Assembly (NCBI GenBank): GCA_023395695.1
Contig: JAEWYJ010000207.1
Span: 1 to 28,973 of the forward strand
DNA: 28,973 nt
Source: Bacillota bacterium
GTDB taxonomy: Bacteria > Bacillota > Clostridia > Oscillospirales > Ruminococcaceae
Direction: 5' to 3'
Shown: positions 1-8,451 of the stretch, one piece after another
Numbering within the stretch: the stretch's first letter is position 1
Layout of the letters: each line of letters opens with the position of its first letter
Position numbers and translations under genes: made by a program
Notes under the pieces: model-generated
Told to the model about the DNA's origin: nothing
Seen by the model: the letters and a program-made list of their open reading frames with translations, nothing else
Database searches by the model: none

Positions 1-398
1 ATGCCGGGGGGGTGTATAACCACCGCTTCTTTTTTAACGGTCTGACCCCTGCTGCCAATGCCAAGGCGCCCTCCGGCATGCTGCTGGAGGATATTGTAAA
101 AACCTATGGCAGCTTTGACGCTTTTAAGGCCGCCTTTAAGGCCGCCGCGCTGTCGGTTTTCGGCTCGGGTTACGCATGGCTGGTCATTGACAGCAGGGGC
201 GATCTCAGAATTATCACCACCGCCAATCAGGATACCCCGCTGTCGTGGGGCTTCTGCCCGGTGCTGACCATCGACGTATGGGAGCACGCCTATTATCTCA
301 AGCATTATAACGTGCGTGCCGCCTATATTGATGACTGGTTTAACGTAGTCGACTGGGATAAGGCGAACAAAAATTTTATGGCATGCTTTAACGCTTAA
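1..398 (+). CDS. sodA: Superoxide dismutase (Fe/Mn family), C-terminal part
   Basis: The gene is cut by the left edge. The open frame starts at base 3 and reads AGGVYNH, the usual approach to the central region of Fe/Mn superoxide dismutases, so the in-frame GTG at 12 is not the real start. The enzyme converts superoxide to hydrogen peroxide and oxygen in the cytoplasm. The C-terminal alpha/beta domain is complete. It contains DVWEHAYYL, whose Asp and His are metal ligands, and a typical end (DWFNVVDWDKANKNF). The segment TTANQDTPL carries the Gln typical of Mn-type or cambialistic enzymes, so manganese is more likely than iron, but the N-terminal ligands lie outside the window. Family assignment is secure; metal choice is inference. 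Confidence 0.93.
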   Translation, partial: AGGVYNHRFFFNGLTPAANAKAPSGMLLEDIVKTYGSFDAFKAAFKAAALSVFGSGYAWLVIDSRGDLRIITTANQDTPLSWGFCPVLTIDVWEHAYYLKHYNVRAAYIDDWFNVVDWDKANKNFMACFNA

Positions 399-412
399 TA
401 CGCACCCGCAAC

Positions 413-450
413 AGGCCCTGTAACACCGCGACAGGCATATGTTTTTTATT
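413..450 (+). terminator. Weak possible terminator after the superoxide dismutase gene
   Basis: A short stem (CCTGT at 417-421 with ACAGG at 431-435) is followed by a run of six T at 442-447. It lies about 20 bases after the sod stop codon. The stem is short, so this is only a candidate. Confidence 0.3.
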
Positions 451-519
451 CTCAGTAAAGCTGCCAATGGATGCATATTTTATCATCGCCGCCAAATACT
501 AAGGCCGAGGTGATTATTT

Positions 520-996
520 ATGACATTGTCCCAGAAAGAAACCATGCTCCTTGAGGATTTAAAATCTCAGGAAAAACTCTGCGTTGAAAAGTATACACAA
601 TATTCGTCTGAGGCCTGCGATGGCCAGCTCAAAAATCTGCTTTCGCAGATTGGGCAAACCGAGCAGACCCATTTAAAAACAATTGAGCAGATTATGAGCG
701 GCACTGTTCCCACCGTGGGCGGCGGACAGAGCGGCGGTTCCGGCCAGCAACAGCCGTCGGGCAGCACCCAAAGCGGTTCCGCCTACGCCAATAATCCCGC
801 CGGCAAGCAGCGCGACCAATATTTCTGCTCCGACATTCTGGCAACCGAGAAGCATGTCTCGTCGGTGTATGACACCTGCATTTTCGAATTCAAGGACGAA
901 CAGCTCAGAAACGTGCTCAATCATATCCAAAAGGAAGAGCAGCAGCACGGCAAGCAGATTTATGACTTTATGTCGGCCAACGGCATGTACTCGTAA
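520..996 (+). CDS. Spore coat protein, CotF/ferritin-like
   Basis: A 158-residue soluble protein with two helical hairpins. Residues 8-60 and about 101-152 resemble each other: each runs D-L/I, E-K, a Tyr, then D-x-QL-(K/R)-N-(L/V)-L, an EQ-x-H motif and a final Ile..Met. They are joined by a linker of about 30 residues rich in Gly, Ser and Gln (about 67-98). This layout fits the CotF-like coat proteins of Bacilli and Clostridia, which have a ferritin-like four-helix fold and are deposited on the spore surface. Start: GAGGTG at 507-512 lies 7 bases before ATG 520. The second helices keep Glu/His pairs but not a clear full di-iron set, so a structural role is more likely than an enzymatic one. 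It is followed by a terminator and seems monocistronic. Its presence argues for a spore former. Confidence 0.75.
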   Translation: MTLSQKETMLLEDLKSQEKLCVEKYTQYSSEACDGQLKNLLSQIGQTEQTHLKTIEQIMSGTVPTVGGGQSGGSGQQQPSGSTQSGSAYANNPAGKQRDQYFCSDILATEKHVSSVYDTCIFEFKDEQLRNVLNHIQKEEQQHGKQIYDFMSANGMYS

Positions 997-999
997 AAT

Positions 1000-1042
1000 A
1001 ACGCCCGCAACGCCACGCACAAGTGGCCGCGCGGGCGTTTTG
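1000..1042 (+). terminator. Rho-independent terminator of the coat protein gene
   Basis: A nine-base stem (1000-1008 with 1031-1039) surrounds a smaller inner stem GCCAC/GTGGC (1012-1016 with 1023-1027) and is followed by TTT. It begins 3 bases after the coat gene stop. Confidence 0.75.
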
Positions 1043-1145
1043 CGTCGGGCCACGCCCAATAACCGCCCGCTAAAGCTAAAGGCCCGTTTTATTTGGGAAG
1101 ACAGTAAAGGTAAGCGGCATTTTCTCACCGGCGCGGCCTGACAAT

Positions 1146-3701
1146 TCAGACAAGTGCGATTGCATTGCCCGTCCCGTGATGCGCCGGCTCCGGCTGAGGC
1201 AGCAGCGTCACCGTGCATTGCAGCAGCCGGGTCGCACCATGTTCGACGACGCAAACGGCGTTTTTAACCCAAAGGCTCCGGTTGTCTCGGGTGAGCAGCG
1301 CATAGGACATATCCGAGGCGCGTATCTGGGTTGAGCTAACAAGCCGCGACAGCTCGGTCATGGCTTTATCCCGCCAGAGCGGCGAGACAAAATCGCCAAA
1401 GCACCTTTGCCGGGCAAAAAAGTCCCGCGCGTCGGCAAAGCCCAGCAACCGCAGCATGGCCACGTTGGCGTTCAGGCAGGCAAACTGTCCGCCCGCCTCA
1501 AATTGCGCTACGCCGGTTAATGCACCGCCAAAGCTTTGCTCAAAATATGTGCGCTGTTCGTCCGGGTCGTACGCCCGCTCCCCCGCCTGCGCTTTATGCT
1601 GCATACAGAGCGTCACATCTGAGACGGCAAGCAGCAGCAGCGCCCTGTCACCGGCACTGTGCAGCCCCTTAACGCGAATATTCAGCCACTGGACGGCGAT
1701 GCGGCTGTCGGAGGTATACCAGCGGCTGATGCTCTCCCGGTCGGCGCCGCCGCTTCTGGCCGCAACCATCTGTGCAAAAAATGCAGCTTTATCCTCCGGA
1801 TGAATATACTCTATAATTTTATATGCAATTCTGCTGAATTTTTCGCAATTGACACCCAGTGTTTCAAAAAAGCAGTCGTTCCCGCGGATAAACCGGATGC
1901 TCTCACCAACGCACTCATAAATAGACAGCGCGCTCATACAGCTGTCGAATATGACGTTAAAGGGAGAAAGCGGATTCCAAATTTCATCAAGCTTGACCAG
2001 GTCTAAAAATCTGTCGCTTTGAACGCCGCCGTCGCGTACACCGGCGCTCAAAAGCTTGCCAAAATCGGCCTGAGATACCGGCTGAGAAAAATAATAGCCC
2101 TGCCCGTAGTTACAGCCCATGCTGCGTAAAAAGACCATTTGCGCGTGGGTCTCAATGCCCTCGGCCACAACCGAAAGCCCCAGCCATTTAGCAAGGCTGA
2201 TAATAAAATTTAAAATATTGCCCTTGCGGTTCTCCTGCGTATGACTGTGCAAAAACTGCATGTCAATTTTGAGCATGTCCAGCGGCAGCTCGCTGAGCAT
2301 ATTCAGCGAGGAGTAACCGGAGCCAAAGTCATCCATCTCGATAACAAACCCCAGCTCGTTGAGCGCACGCACCGCCTTAACCAGCTGCACCGGATTTTCG
2401 GTATAGGCCGTTTCGGTAATCTCCAAATTCATATGCTGCGGCGCCAGCTCGTATTTATTAAGAATTCCCAGCAAAATATCCGGAAGGCCGGGGTCGTAAA
2501 TATCCATGCGTGAGACGTTTACCGCTACAGGCATCACCTTGTAGCCGCTGTTAATCCACTCTCTGATAGCCCGGCAGGTGCTGTCCCACACATAAATATC
2601 CAGATCTGTTATAAAGCCGTTTTTTTCAAACAGGGGGATAAACTGGCCGGGCGGAATCAGCCCCTTCTGCGGATGCTGCCATCTGACCAGCGCTTCGGCG
2701 CCCGCCACCTGCTGGGTGGTTAAATTGTAGATTGGCTGAAAATAGACGACAAATTCCCGGTTACGCAGCGCCGTCTTCATATCGTTGATAATCTGCTGCT
2801 CCGCAAGCAGCAGCTCGCGCAGCGACTCCTCATAGTAGGCGAAGTCCGTATCGTACTTGCCTTTGATGGAGTCGGCCGCCAGCTTGGCCCGGTCGCACAT
2901 AACGCTGACCGGCACATTGCGGCTGCGCACACGGTAAACGCCGCATTTTAACGAGAGGCTGATATTCAGCGGATAATCGCGGATGGCATTGGACATAAAC
3001 TCAAAGATGCTGCGCTCCGGATCTTCGTAGCGGTCCTCAGGGAACATGGCAAAAAAGATGTCGCCGCTTGATTTACCGCAGACGCCCTCCTCGGCCATGC
3101 TCATTTGCAACAGCTTGGCAATGTATTTAAGCAGCCTGTCGCCTTCGTCGGTGCCAAAAAGGTCGTTAACCAGCTTAAAACGCTCCACATCGGCCGACAC
3201 AATATAAAAATTTCTATCCGGCTCCCTTGCCAGCAGCTCTTCGGCACGGCGGTAGAACTCGTCCTTATTATAAACGCCGGTCAGCGGGTCGCGCTCAACC
3301 GCATTGACGGCCGACGCCGTCTCCCGCAGCCGAATCATATTGGCGATTCTCTGCCGGATGATGGTTGGGCGATAAGGCTTGGTTAAAAAGTCCGACGCGC
3401 CAAGCGTCAGAGCAGCCAGCTCAATTTCTTCGCCCTCATGCTGCGTTGTTACAATAATAGGAATACCTGAAAATTTTGGAAGCGCCTGAACCTTATCTAA
3501 AAATTCATAGCCATTCATAACCGGCATGGCAATGTCAAGCAGAATAACGGCGATACGCCCGCCGCACTGCTCAAGCAGCGTCAGCGCCTCTCTGCCGTTT
3601 TCTGCCTGTAAAACATCGTAATCGTCCGACAATATCTTGCAAAGTATCTGCCGGTTAATGCTGCTGTCGTCAACGACCAGAATCATTTTGCGTGCTGCCA
3701 T
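1146..3701 (-). CDS. Response regulator with REC, degenerate GGDEF, EAL and C-terminal PAS domains; probable c-di-GMP phosphodiesterase
   Basis: An 851-residue cytoplasmic signalling protein. Residues 5-125 are a receiver domain with acidic D11/D12, phospho-acceptor D56 (LLDIAMP) and K108. Residues about 135-290 are a GGDEF domain that keeps the substrate motif DVERFKLVND (171-180) but has SGDIF (212-216) in place of GGDEF, so the catalytic Glu is missing and cyclase activity is unlikely. Residues about 305-550 are an EAL domain with EALVRW (E336), NVS, EITET, DDFGSGYSSL (457 on), KID and EGIE, so c-di-GMP hydrolysis is expected. Residues about 575-840 look like two PAS-type modules, an unusual place because PAS usually precedes GGDEF-EAL. 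Start: ATG 3701 has AGGGAGG about 7 bases upstream; the open frame extends 46 codons further but lacks a good site. No partner histidine kinase is adjacent. It is divergent from the chemoreceptor gene. Confidence 0.88.
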   Translation of the reverse strand: MAARKMILVVDDSSINRQILCKILSDDYDVLQAENGREALTLLEQCGGRIAVILLDIAMPVMNGYEFLDKVQALPKFSGIPIIVTTQHEGEEIELAALTLGASDFLTKPYRPTIIRQRIANMIRLRETASAVNAVERDPLTGVYNKDEFYRRAEELLAREPDRNFYIVSADVERFKLVNDLFGTDEGDRLLKYIAKLLQMSMAEEGVCGKSSGDIFFAMFPEDRYEDPERSIFEFMSNAIRDYPLNISLSLKCGVYRVRSRNVPVSVMCDRAKLAADSIKGKYDTDFAYYEESLRELLLAEQQIINDMKTALRNREFVVYFQPIYNLTTQQVAGAEALVRWQHPQKGLIPPGQFIPLFEKNGFITDLDIYVWDSTCRAIREWINSGYKVMPVAVNVSRMDIYDPGLPDILLGILNKYELAPQHMNLEITETAYTENPVQLVKAVRALNELGFVIEMDDFGSGYSSLNMLSELPLDMLKIDMQFLHSHTQENRKGNILNFIISLAKWLGLSVVAEGIETHAQMVFLRSMGCNYGQGYYFSQPVSQADFGKLLSAGVRDGGVQSDRFLDLVKLDEIWNPLSPFNVIFDSCMSALSIYECVGESIRFIRGNDCFFETLGVNCEKFSRIAYKIIEYIHPEDKAAFFAQMVAARSGGADRESISRWYTSDSRIAVQWLNIRVKGLHSAGDRALLLLAVSDVTLCMQHKAQAGERAYDPDEQRTYFEQSFGGALTGVAQFEAGGQFACLNANVAMLRLLGFADARDFFARQRCFGDFVSPLWRDKAMTELSRLVSSTQIRASDMSYALLTRDNRSLWVKNAVCVVEHGATRLLQCTVTLLPQPEPAHHGTGNAIALV

Positions 3702-4386
3702 ACACACCCTCCCTTTAGCCAACGAAGCGCAAACCCTCTTAATAAGAAGCGGTTTGGGCTTCCTGCTCATCCTCAGGCTTAATATTAAACACGAACTTGA
3801 AAGCATAAATCTGACATTCTGTTTTGCGTGTGGCGGCATAATCCTTCCCGCAGGCGTGCGCCCGCCTCCATCACCTGTTTTGCCGGCGGCAAAAACAGCC
3901 TCTGTTTTTATAGCGTTTCAATCGTGTCGCGTACCAATACGGTGTGCGTTTCTATAATCAAAAAGGCGGCGTGCCTGCTTTTGCCCATATTATAAAAATA
4001 TAACATTCCTAGCGGAATACTCTTATTGCCATTTTACCAAATGTTTTACACATTATCAAATTAATTATAGATAGATATCCAGCATTTGTTAATTTTAATT
4101 TTTTAAAAAGCTATATATGCCTTAAAAGCGTGTTGCCGCATTTAAAAACACCTGATAAAACAAAATATAATTATAAAAATATTTGTTTGGACATTTATCA
4201 GGACAGCGCAAAAATCATTATGATTCTTAATTTTAACATATTTTCTGCAAAAAATTGCTACAAATTCAGCAAAAAACCTATATAGGTGATATTTGACAAA
4301 AAAACGGTGTTAATATAGAATATATGCAATAGTTTTTGTCGAGAAAACAGTTTTTACGACTCAGGAATTTTAATAAAGGGGGCACC
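3702..4386. other. AT-rich intergenic region between divergent signalling genes
   Basis: No convincing gene is present. The stretch 3950-4340 is much richer in A+T than its surroundings and carries the chemoreceptor promoter at its right end. A 24-base near-perfect palindrome lies at 3875-3898 (CTGTTTTGCC facing GGCAAAAACAG) in the untranslated leader expected for the minus-strand regulator gene. A smaller dyad ATTCC-TAGC-GGAAT lies near 4005-4018. I did not see the conserved bases of a c-di-GMP riboswitch. Confidence 0.5.
4293..4321 (+). promoter_or_regulatory. Sigma-A type promoter of the chemoreceptor gene
   Basis: TTGACA (4293-4298), a 17-base spacer and TAGAAT (4316-4321). The -35 box is perfect and the -10 has one mismatch to consensus. 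Predicted transcription starts about 60 bases before the chemoreceptor ATG, so the leader is short. Confidence 0.75.
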
Positions 4387-6540
4387 ATGATGTTTAAAAA
4401 AACAAATATGCACATCTCACCCGCGGCACAGGCAAAGGGGCTTAAAAGCCTTATGGCCAAAATCCTGATTTTAATTGGACTCCCCGTTTTTTTGGCCGCC
4501 ACAGCAGTCGGCATTTCCACTTTGAGCATTGTCCGAATCAATATTGAAAAAATGACCAACCGCGAACTGATTGCAACCTCCCAAAATGCCGCCAAGAATA
4601 TTGAAGGCTACTTTAACCACTACCGCAGCCGGGTGCATCAGCTTTCGGAAAGCGCACAGCTGCGAAGCTTTTTTACGGAATTAACGCCGGGCGGCGTTGT
4701 GCAGGATGTGCAAGGGTATGCCGAGATCGGCAAAACGCTGGCCAACAGCCGCCAGTCGGACGCGCAGGCAATTATTGACGTGTGGGTCTGTGACATCGAC
4801 AGCAGCCAGCTTTTGCTCGCGAACGGCTCTCTGGCCCAGAATTATGTTGTTACCCAACGCCCGTGGTATACGCAGCTGGTCGACGCCGGCGATACGATTA
4901 TGACCGAGCCCTATGAGGATTTTACCACCAAGCTGCAGGTGGTCAGCGTTATTGCGCCGGTGTACGCCCCCGGCAGCACAAAGCTGATTGGTGCGGTCGG
5001 CTATGACTTCTCTTTAGAGGGTCTTACCGGAGACATTGGCAGCTACAAGCTGGGCGACACCGGATTTTATATTCTGGCCTCGGCCGCCGGACAGGTTATT
5101 TATCACCCCGACAGCACGCTGGTTAACCTTAATATTAACGACATAGACCTGTCCGATAACATGAAGACGGCGCTGTTGTCCTCAACCGAGGGCAGCCTCA
5201 GCTACACTTCTCAGAACACCACCGCGCACGGCTATGTCTGTCCCGTTGGCAACTTTGGCTGGAATGTAGCCACAGGCTTGCCGGACAGAGAATTTTATCA
5301 GGAGTTCAACCGACTGACGCTGGTCATTCTAAGCGTCTTTGCCGTGGCGCTTTTAGTGCTGGTGGGTGTAATTCTGTCCATCTCCAAGGGCATCATACAG
5401 CCTATGAAAAAGCTGACGCAGACAGCAAACCTGATTGCCGACGGCAGGATGGATATCTCGGCGGAGATTACAACGCGCGATGAAATCGGGCAGATGGGGC
5501 AGGCGCTTAACCGTACCGTGACCCGGCTCAACCAATATATTGGCTATATTCAGGAGATTACCCACACCCTTGAATCAATGGCAGAGGGCGATATGCGCAT
5601 CTCGCTTGAACAGGCCTACGAGGGTGAATTCAGGCCGATTAAAGCTGCTTTTGATAATATTTCAAGCGCCCTCAACGGTACGCTTGGCCTCATAAAAATA
5701 TCGGCCGACCAGGTAAGCTCCGGCGCCGACCAGGTGTCAAGCGGTGCGCAGGCTCTGGCGGCGGGCGCCACCGAGCAGGCCGCAACCATTCAGCAGTTAA
5801 GCGCCTCCATAGCCGGTGTGGCCGATCAGGCGGAGCAGAATACCGCTAACGTGATAAGGGCGTCGGAATATGTGGCGCAGGCCGGAGAAGGCATTGAAAA
5901 CAGCAATGCGCACATGCATCTGCTGGATGACGCCATGAACAAAATTGGCGTTGCTTCTGAAAAAATTTCTAACATCACCAAGCTGATTGAAGATATCGCG
6001 TTCCAGACGAATATTCTGGCTCTGAACGCTGCAATTGAGGCGGCCCGCGCCGGAGAGGCCGGCAAGGGTTTTGCCGTGGTTGCAGACGAGGTACGTACGC
6101 TGGCGGCCAAATCGGCCGAGGCGGCCCAGCAGACCGGCGTGCTGATTCAAAATTCGGTTGAGGCGATATCAGAAGGCGGAAAATTATCCGCCGAGACGGT
6201 AAAAATTTTGCAGGATGTTGCTGCAAAGGCCAAGCTGATGGCGCAGTCCATTCAGGAAATTGACATTGCCTCCGCACAGCAGGCTCAGGCCATTGAGCAA
6301 ATTACCGACGGGCTGACCCAGGTTAGCTCGGTGGTACAAACCAACGCGGCCACCGCCGAGCAAAGCTCTGCGGCAAGCGAGGAGTTGTCGGCACAGGCAC
6401 AAACGCTTCAGCGCGAGGTCAGCCGCTTTACGCTGGCCGCAGTCAGCGGAGATACGGCCGGCGACGCCGCATTTTTCAGTGCGCCCGGCGTGCTTGCCGA
6501 GGACAGCGGCTTTACCGCAGATTCATACGGCAAATATTAA
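4387..6540 (+). CDS. Methyl-accepting chemotaxis protein with an extracellular Cache-type sensor
   Basis: A 717-residue membrane receptor. A first membrane helix lies at about residues 24-49, then about 260 extracytoplasmic residues of the double-Cache type, a second membrane helix at about 309-332, a HAMP domain, a second HAMP-like stretch ([19 protein letters not shown] region) and the long cytoplasmic coiled-coil signalling domain. Its hairpin tip is highly conserved ([20 protein letters not shown], about 535-555, followed by [12 protein letters not shown]). Such receptors control CheA kinase activity according to small ligands outside the cell; the ligand cannot be read from sequence. Start: AAAGGGGG (4375-4382) precedes two consecutive ATG codons at 4387 and 4390; spacing slightly favours the second. 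No che genes are adjacent, so it is an orphan receptor, next to a c-di-GMP enzyme. Confidence 0.93.
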   Translation: MMFKKTNMHISPAAQAKGLKSLMAKILILIGLPVFLAATAVGISTLSIVRINIEKMTNRELIATSQNAAKNIEGYFNHYRSRVHQLSESAQLRSFFTELTPGGVVQDVQGYAEIGKTLANSRQSDAQAIIDVWVCDIDSSQLLLANGSLAQNYVVTQRPWYTQLVDAGDTIMTEPYEDFTTKLQVVSVIAPVYAPGSTKLIGAVGYDFSLEGLTGDIGSYKLGDTGFYILASAAGQVIYHPDSTLVNLNINDIDLSDNMKTALLSSTEGSLSYTSQNTTAHGYVCPVGNFGWNVATGLPDREFYQEFNRLTLVILSVFAVALLVLVGVILSISKGIIQPMKKLTQTANLIADGRMDISAEITTRDEIGQMGQALNRTVTRLNQYIGYIQEITHTLESMAEGDMRISLEQAYEGEFRPIKAAFDNISSALNGTLGLIKISADQVSSGADQVSSGAQALAAGATEQAATIQQLSASIAGVADQAEQNTANVIRASEYVAQAGEGIENSNAHMHLLDDAMNKIGVASEKISNITKLIEDIAFQTNILALNAAIEAARAGEAGKGFAVVADEVRTLAAKSAEAAQQTGVLIQNSVEAISEGGKLSAETVKILQDVAAKAKLMAQSIQEIDIASAQQAQAIEQITDGLTQVSSVVQTNAATAEQSSAASEELSAQAQTLQREVSRFTLAAVSGDTAGDAAFFSAPGVLAEDSGFTADSYGKY

Positions 6541-6553
6541 ACCGCCTTTTATC

Positions 6554-6712
6554 AGGGCATTTCTTAAAAGCTAAGAATGACGGAGAATTCGCTCGTAAAG
6601 TCCAATGCAAGACAAAAACGCAAATATACCGACTAATTCCGAGTATTTTTAGCGCCGCGACAGGCTCTGTGGGCAGAACGCGCCAAAGTTGAGGACCTTT
6701 AAGAATGCCCCC
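6554..6712 (-). repeat. MITE-like interspersed repeat, copy A
   Basis: About 159 bases with imperfect terminal inverted repeats: AGGGCATTTCTTAAAAG at 6554-6570 and, at the other end, CCTTTAAGAATGCCCCC at 6696-6712. It has no coding capacity. A second, diverged copy lies at 20596-20751 in the opposite orientation. The two share blocks such as AATACTCGGAAT and TTGGACTTT in the same order when copy A is read on the minus strand. Copy A sits between the chemoreceptor stop (6540) and a strong terminator (6776-6811), as if inserted into the 3' untranslated region. No clear target-site duplication is visible. Confidence 0.7.
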
Positions 6713-6775
6713 GGTAACGTTGTGGCACAGGCGGCAGCCCAGAGATGCTTTTGCAAGCCATTATATTTAGTCTGC

Positions 6776-6811
6776 AAGCCCTGCCGGGTATATATCCCGG
6801 CAGGGCTTTTT
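6776..6811 (+). terminator. Strong Rho-independent terminator
   Basis: An 11-base GC-rich stem (GCCCTGCCGGG at 6778-6788 with its complement at 6796-6106+700, that is 6796-6806), a 7-base AT loop and a T run. It probably ends the chemoreceptor transcript, with the MITE-like repeat lying between the gene and its terminator. Confidence 0.8.
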
Positions 6812-7123
6812 GCCGGTTGCTGCCGGGGCTGCCCGCAGCGCAAAGTATTGTTACAGCCGATTAATTTTAAAAGCGGCGCAGTGTTGGCGGGCATCTTTTT
6901 TTGTGTTGCAAGGCGGACGCCGCAGCAGGGCTGCCACCCAGCAAGAAGAACGACGCAGCAACACGGAAAACAGGCCGTCAAGATGATAGGCTTTTGAGCT
7001 TGGCCGGCTTATATCATTATTCAGAAATGGGGCTGCTTTAGCAGCCTGCTTTGTTCTTTCCCGCACGGTTGTTCGTGGCGGGCGGCAAAACACAATATTC
7101 TCGCTGATCCTGTAAGCCCATCC
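6812..7123. other. Intergenic stretch without a supported gene
   Basis: No frame here has a ribosome site and recognisable protein features. A short perfect dyad GGCTGC-TTTA-GCAGCC lies at about 7031-7046 and a second imperfect one (CCCGCAC..GTGGCGGG) follows at about 7061-7083. Neither has the T run needed to terminate the minus-strand lysR remnant. Confidence 0.4.
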
Positions 7124-7926
7124 CTAAACGGTCGGACTATGCAACCGATCATCTTCCCACACCCTGCGGCACACAGCCTCTATGAAGGCCTCCATGTAAT
7201 CGGGCCTGTCCGCCGCCTTGAGAGATACCAACTCGATTCTCAGCCGCCGGTCAAGTCCTTTGATAGAAAGCATGTGTATCTGCCGCTCAGGCGCACAATG
7301 CAGATTATGCACCCGGACGCCGTGCAGCAGCATCCGCGGACAAAAAGCGGCACACATACCGGCGGCGCAAAGCGATATCTGCGTCTCGGTATCGCTGATG
7401 CGGTATGGTATTTTCAGTATCAGATGGCTGCACGCTAAAAATTCAAGCAGCATTTTGCTGGCGGCGCTGGTACTGAAATTCTGCGAAAACGGCACATGCG
7501 TCCACCGGCTCAGATCGGCGCTTTCCCCTAAAATATATAGGCTGCCGCCAAAGGACTCACGCAGCAGCGCGTCTGAAATAATCAGGCAGATTTCATCGTC
7601 GCACACGGCCTCAAAGCAAAAATCGTCGTCATGGTCTGCGTTAACCCCGATAAACAGATCCACCTTGCCCTGCCGCAGCTTTTCGGCCAGCATAACCGTG
7701 TCGTCCATGACAATGTCCATTTCCACCTCCGGGAATTGCTGCGCATAGGCAGGCAGCACCAGCGGCAGTATAGCACGTGCGCGGGAAGAGCCGATACCGA
7801 GCGTAAAATGCCCCCTTGCGCCCTGCGCCCAGCGGCTCAGATCGCTGTTCATGGCCCGTTCCATCGCCTGCATATTGCGCAGAGTACGCAGCATGGTCTG
7901 CCCCGCCGCGGTCAGCTGGAAGCGCG
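7124..7926 (-). pseudogene. LysR-family transcription regulator, 5' end deleted (DNA-binding domain lost)
   Basis: The frame carries the effector-binding (PBP-like) half of a LysR regulator: [20 protein letters not shown], a hydrophobic alpha/beta pattern and the usual C-terminal end. The first recognisable residues are [12 protein letters not shown], the conserved segment at the end of the helix-turn-helix region (LTxAG). The preceding 50 or so residues, which hold the DNA-recognition helices, are absent. Upstream the frame runs into ilvD sequence of the opposite strand and then a TAA. In-frame starts at 7894 and later would only give a protein without DNA binding. LysR genes often lie divergent from a target they control, and here the neighbour is an ilvD fragment, so this may have been its regulator (inference). 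An assembly join would give the same picture. Confidence 0.8.
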
Positions 7927-8451
7927 GATGGTGCGGTGGTTAAAAAATCCGGCGTCAGACCTTCGATGTATCAGTTCACCGGCGCGGCCCGCGTATTCCA
8001 TTCGATGGAGGACGCCTGCGAAGCAGTATCGGGCGGGCAGATTCGCGCGGGAGAGGTAATTGTTATTCGATACGAGGGCCCCAAGGGCGGCCCCGGCATG
8101 CGCGAGATGCACATGGTCACCTCGCTGCTTGTGGGCAGAGGCATGGACGAAAGCGTTGCGCTGGTAACCGACGGACGTTTTTCAGGTTCCACAAGAGGCC
8201 CGTGTATCGGGCATATTTCGCCCGAGGCGGCCGCAGGCGGACCCATTGCCGCTGTGGAGGACGAAGACCGCATCATTATTGATATTCCAAACCGTCGTCT
8301 TGAGCTGGACGTCTTGCCACAGGTGATAGCCGAGCGGCTGGCAAAGGTCACGCTGCTTGTCAAGCCGCGTACCCCGGCGCTGGCAAAGTATGCGGCGCTG
8401 GTTACTTCCGCCGACAAAGGCGCCATTCTTAGAGTGCCTGAGACATGGTGA
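7927..8451 (+). pseudogene. ilvD: Dihydroxy-acid dehydratase, C-terminal third only
   Basis: Homology begins abruptly at [10 protein letters not shown] (codon at 7927) and runs to the natural C-terminus, about 174 of the usual 550 or so residues. It holds [12 protein letters not shown] and [22 protein letters not shown], strong family signatures, the latter with the catalytic Ser. The N-terminal domain with the iron-sulfur cysteines and the Mg site is gone, so it cannot be an active enzyme. IlvD makes 2-keto acids for Ile and Val synthesis. No ribosome site or start lies at the junction; the open frame continues backwards only as antisense of the lysR remnant. The remaining codons show no stop or frameshift, so the deletion is recent or the join is artificial. 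Related dehydratases (Edd) are less likely given the [11 protein letters not shown] context. Confidence 0.88.

Noticed and set aside
673..1254. A 193-codon minus-strand frame over the coat gene and the terminator
   Set aside because: It runs through a terminator and opposite to a gene with a good ribosome site; its Arg/Ala-rich sequence is typical of shadow frames.
3702..4386. c-di-GMP riboswitch before the chemoreceptor
   Set aside because: The leader after the predicted start is only about 60 bases and lacks the conserved motifs of either class.
6689..6997. A 102-codon plus-strand frame after the chemoreceptor
   Set aside because: It passes through the strong terminator at 6776-6811 and part of the repeat, and has no ribosome site.
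7816..7926. Extension of the ilvD frame back to an ATG at 7816
   Set aside because: The extra 37 residues are antisense of lysR and do not match IlvD; no ribosome site is present.
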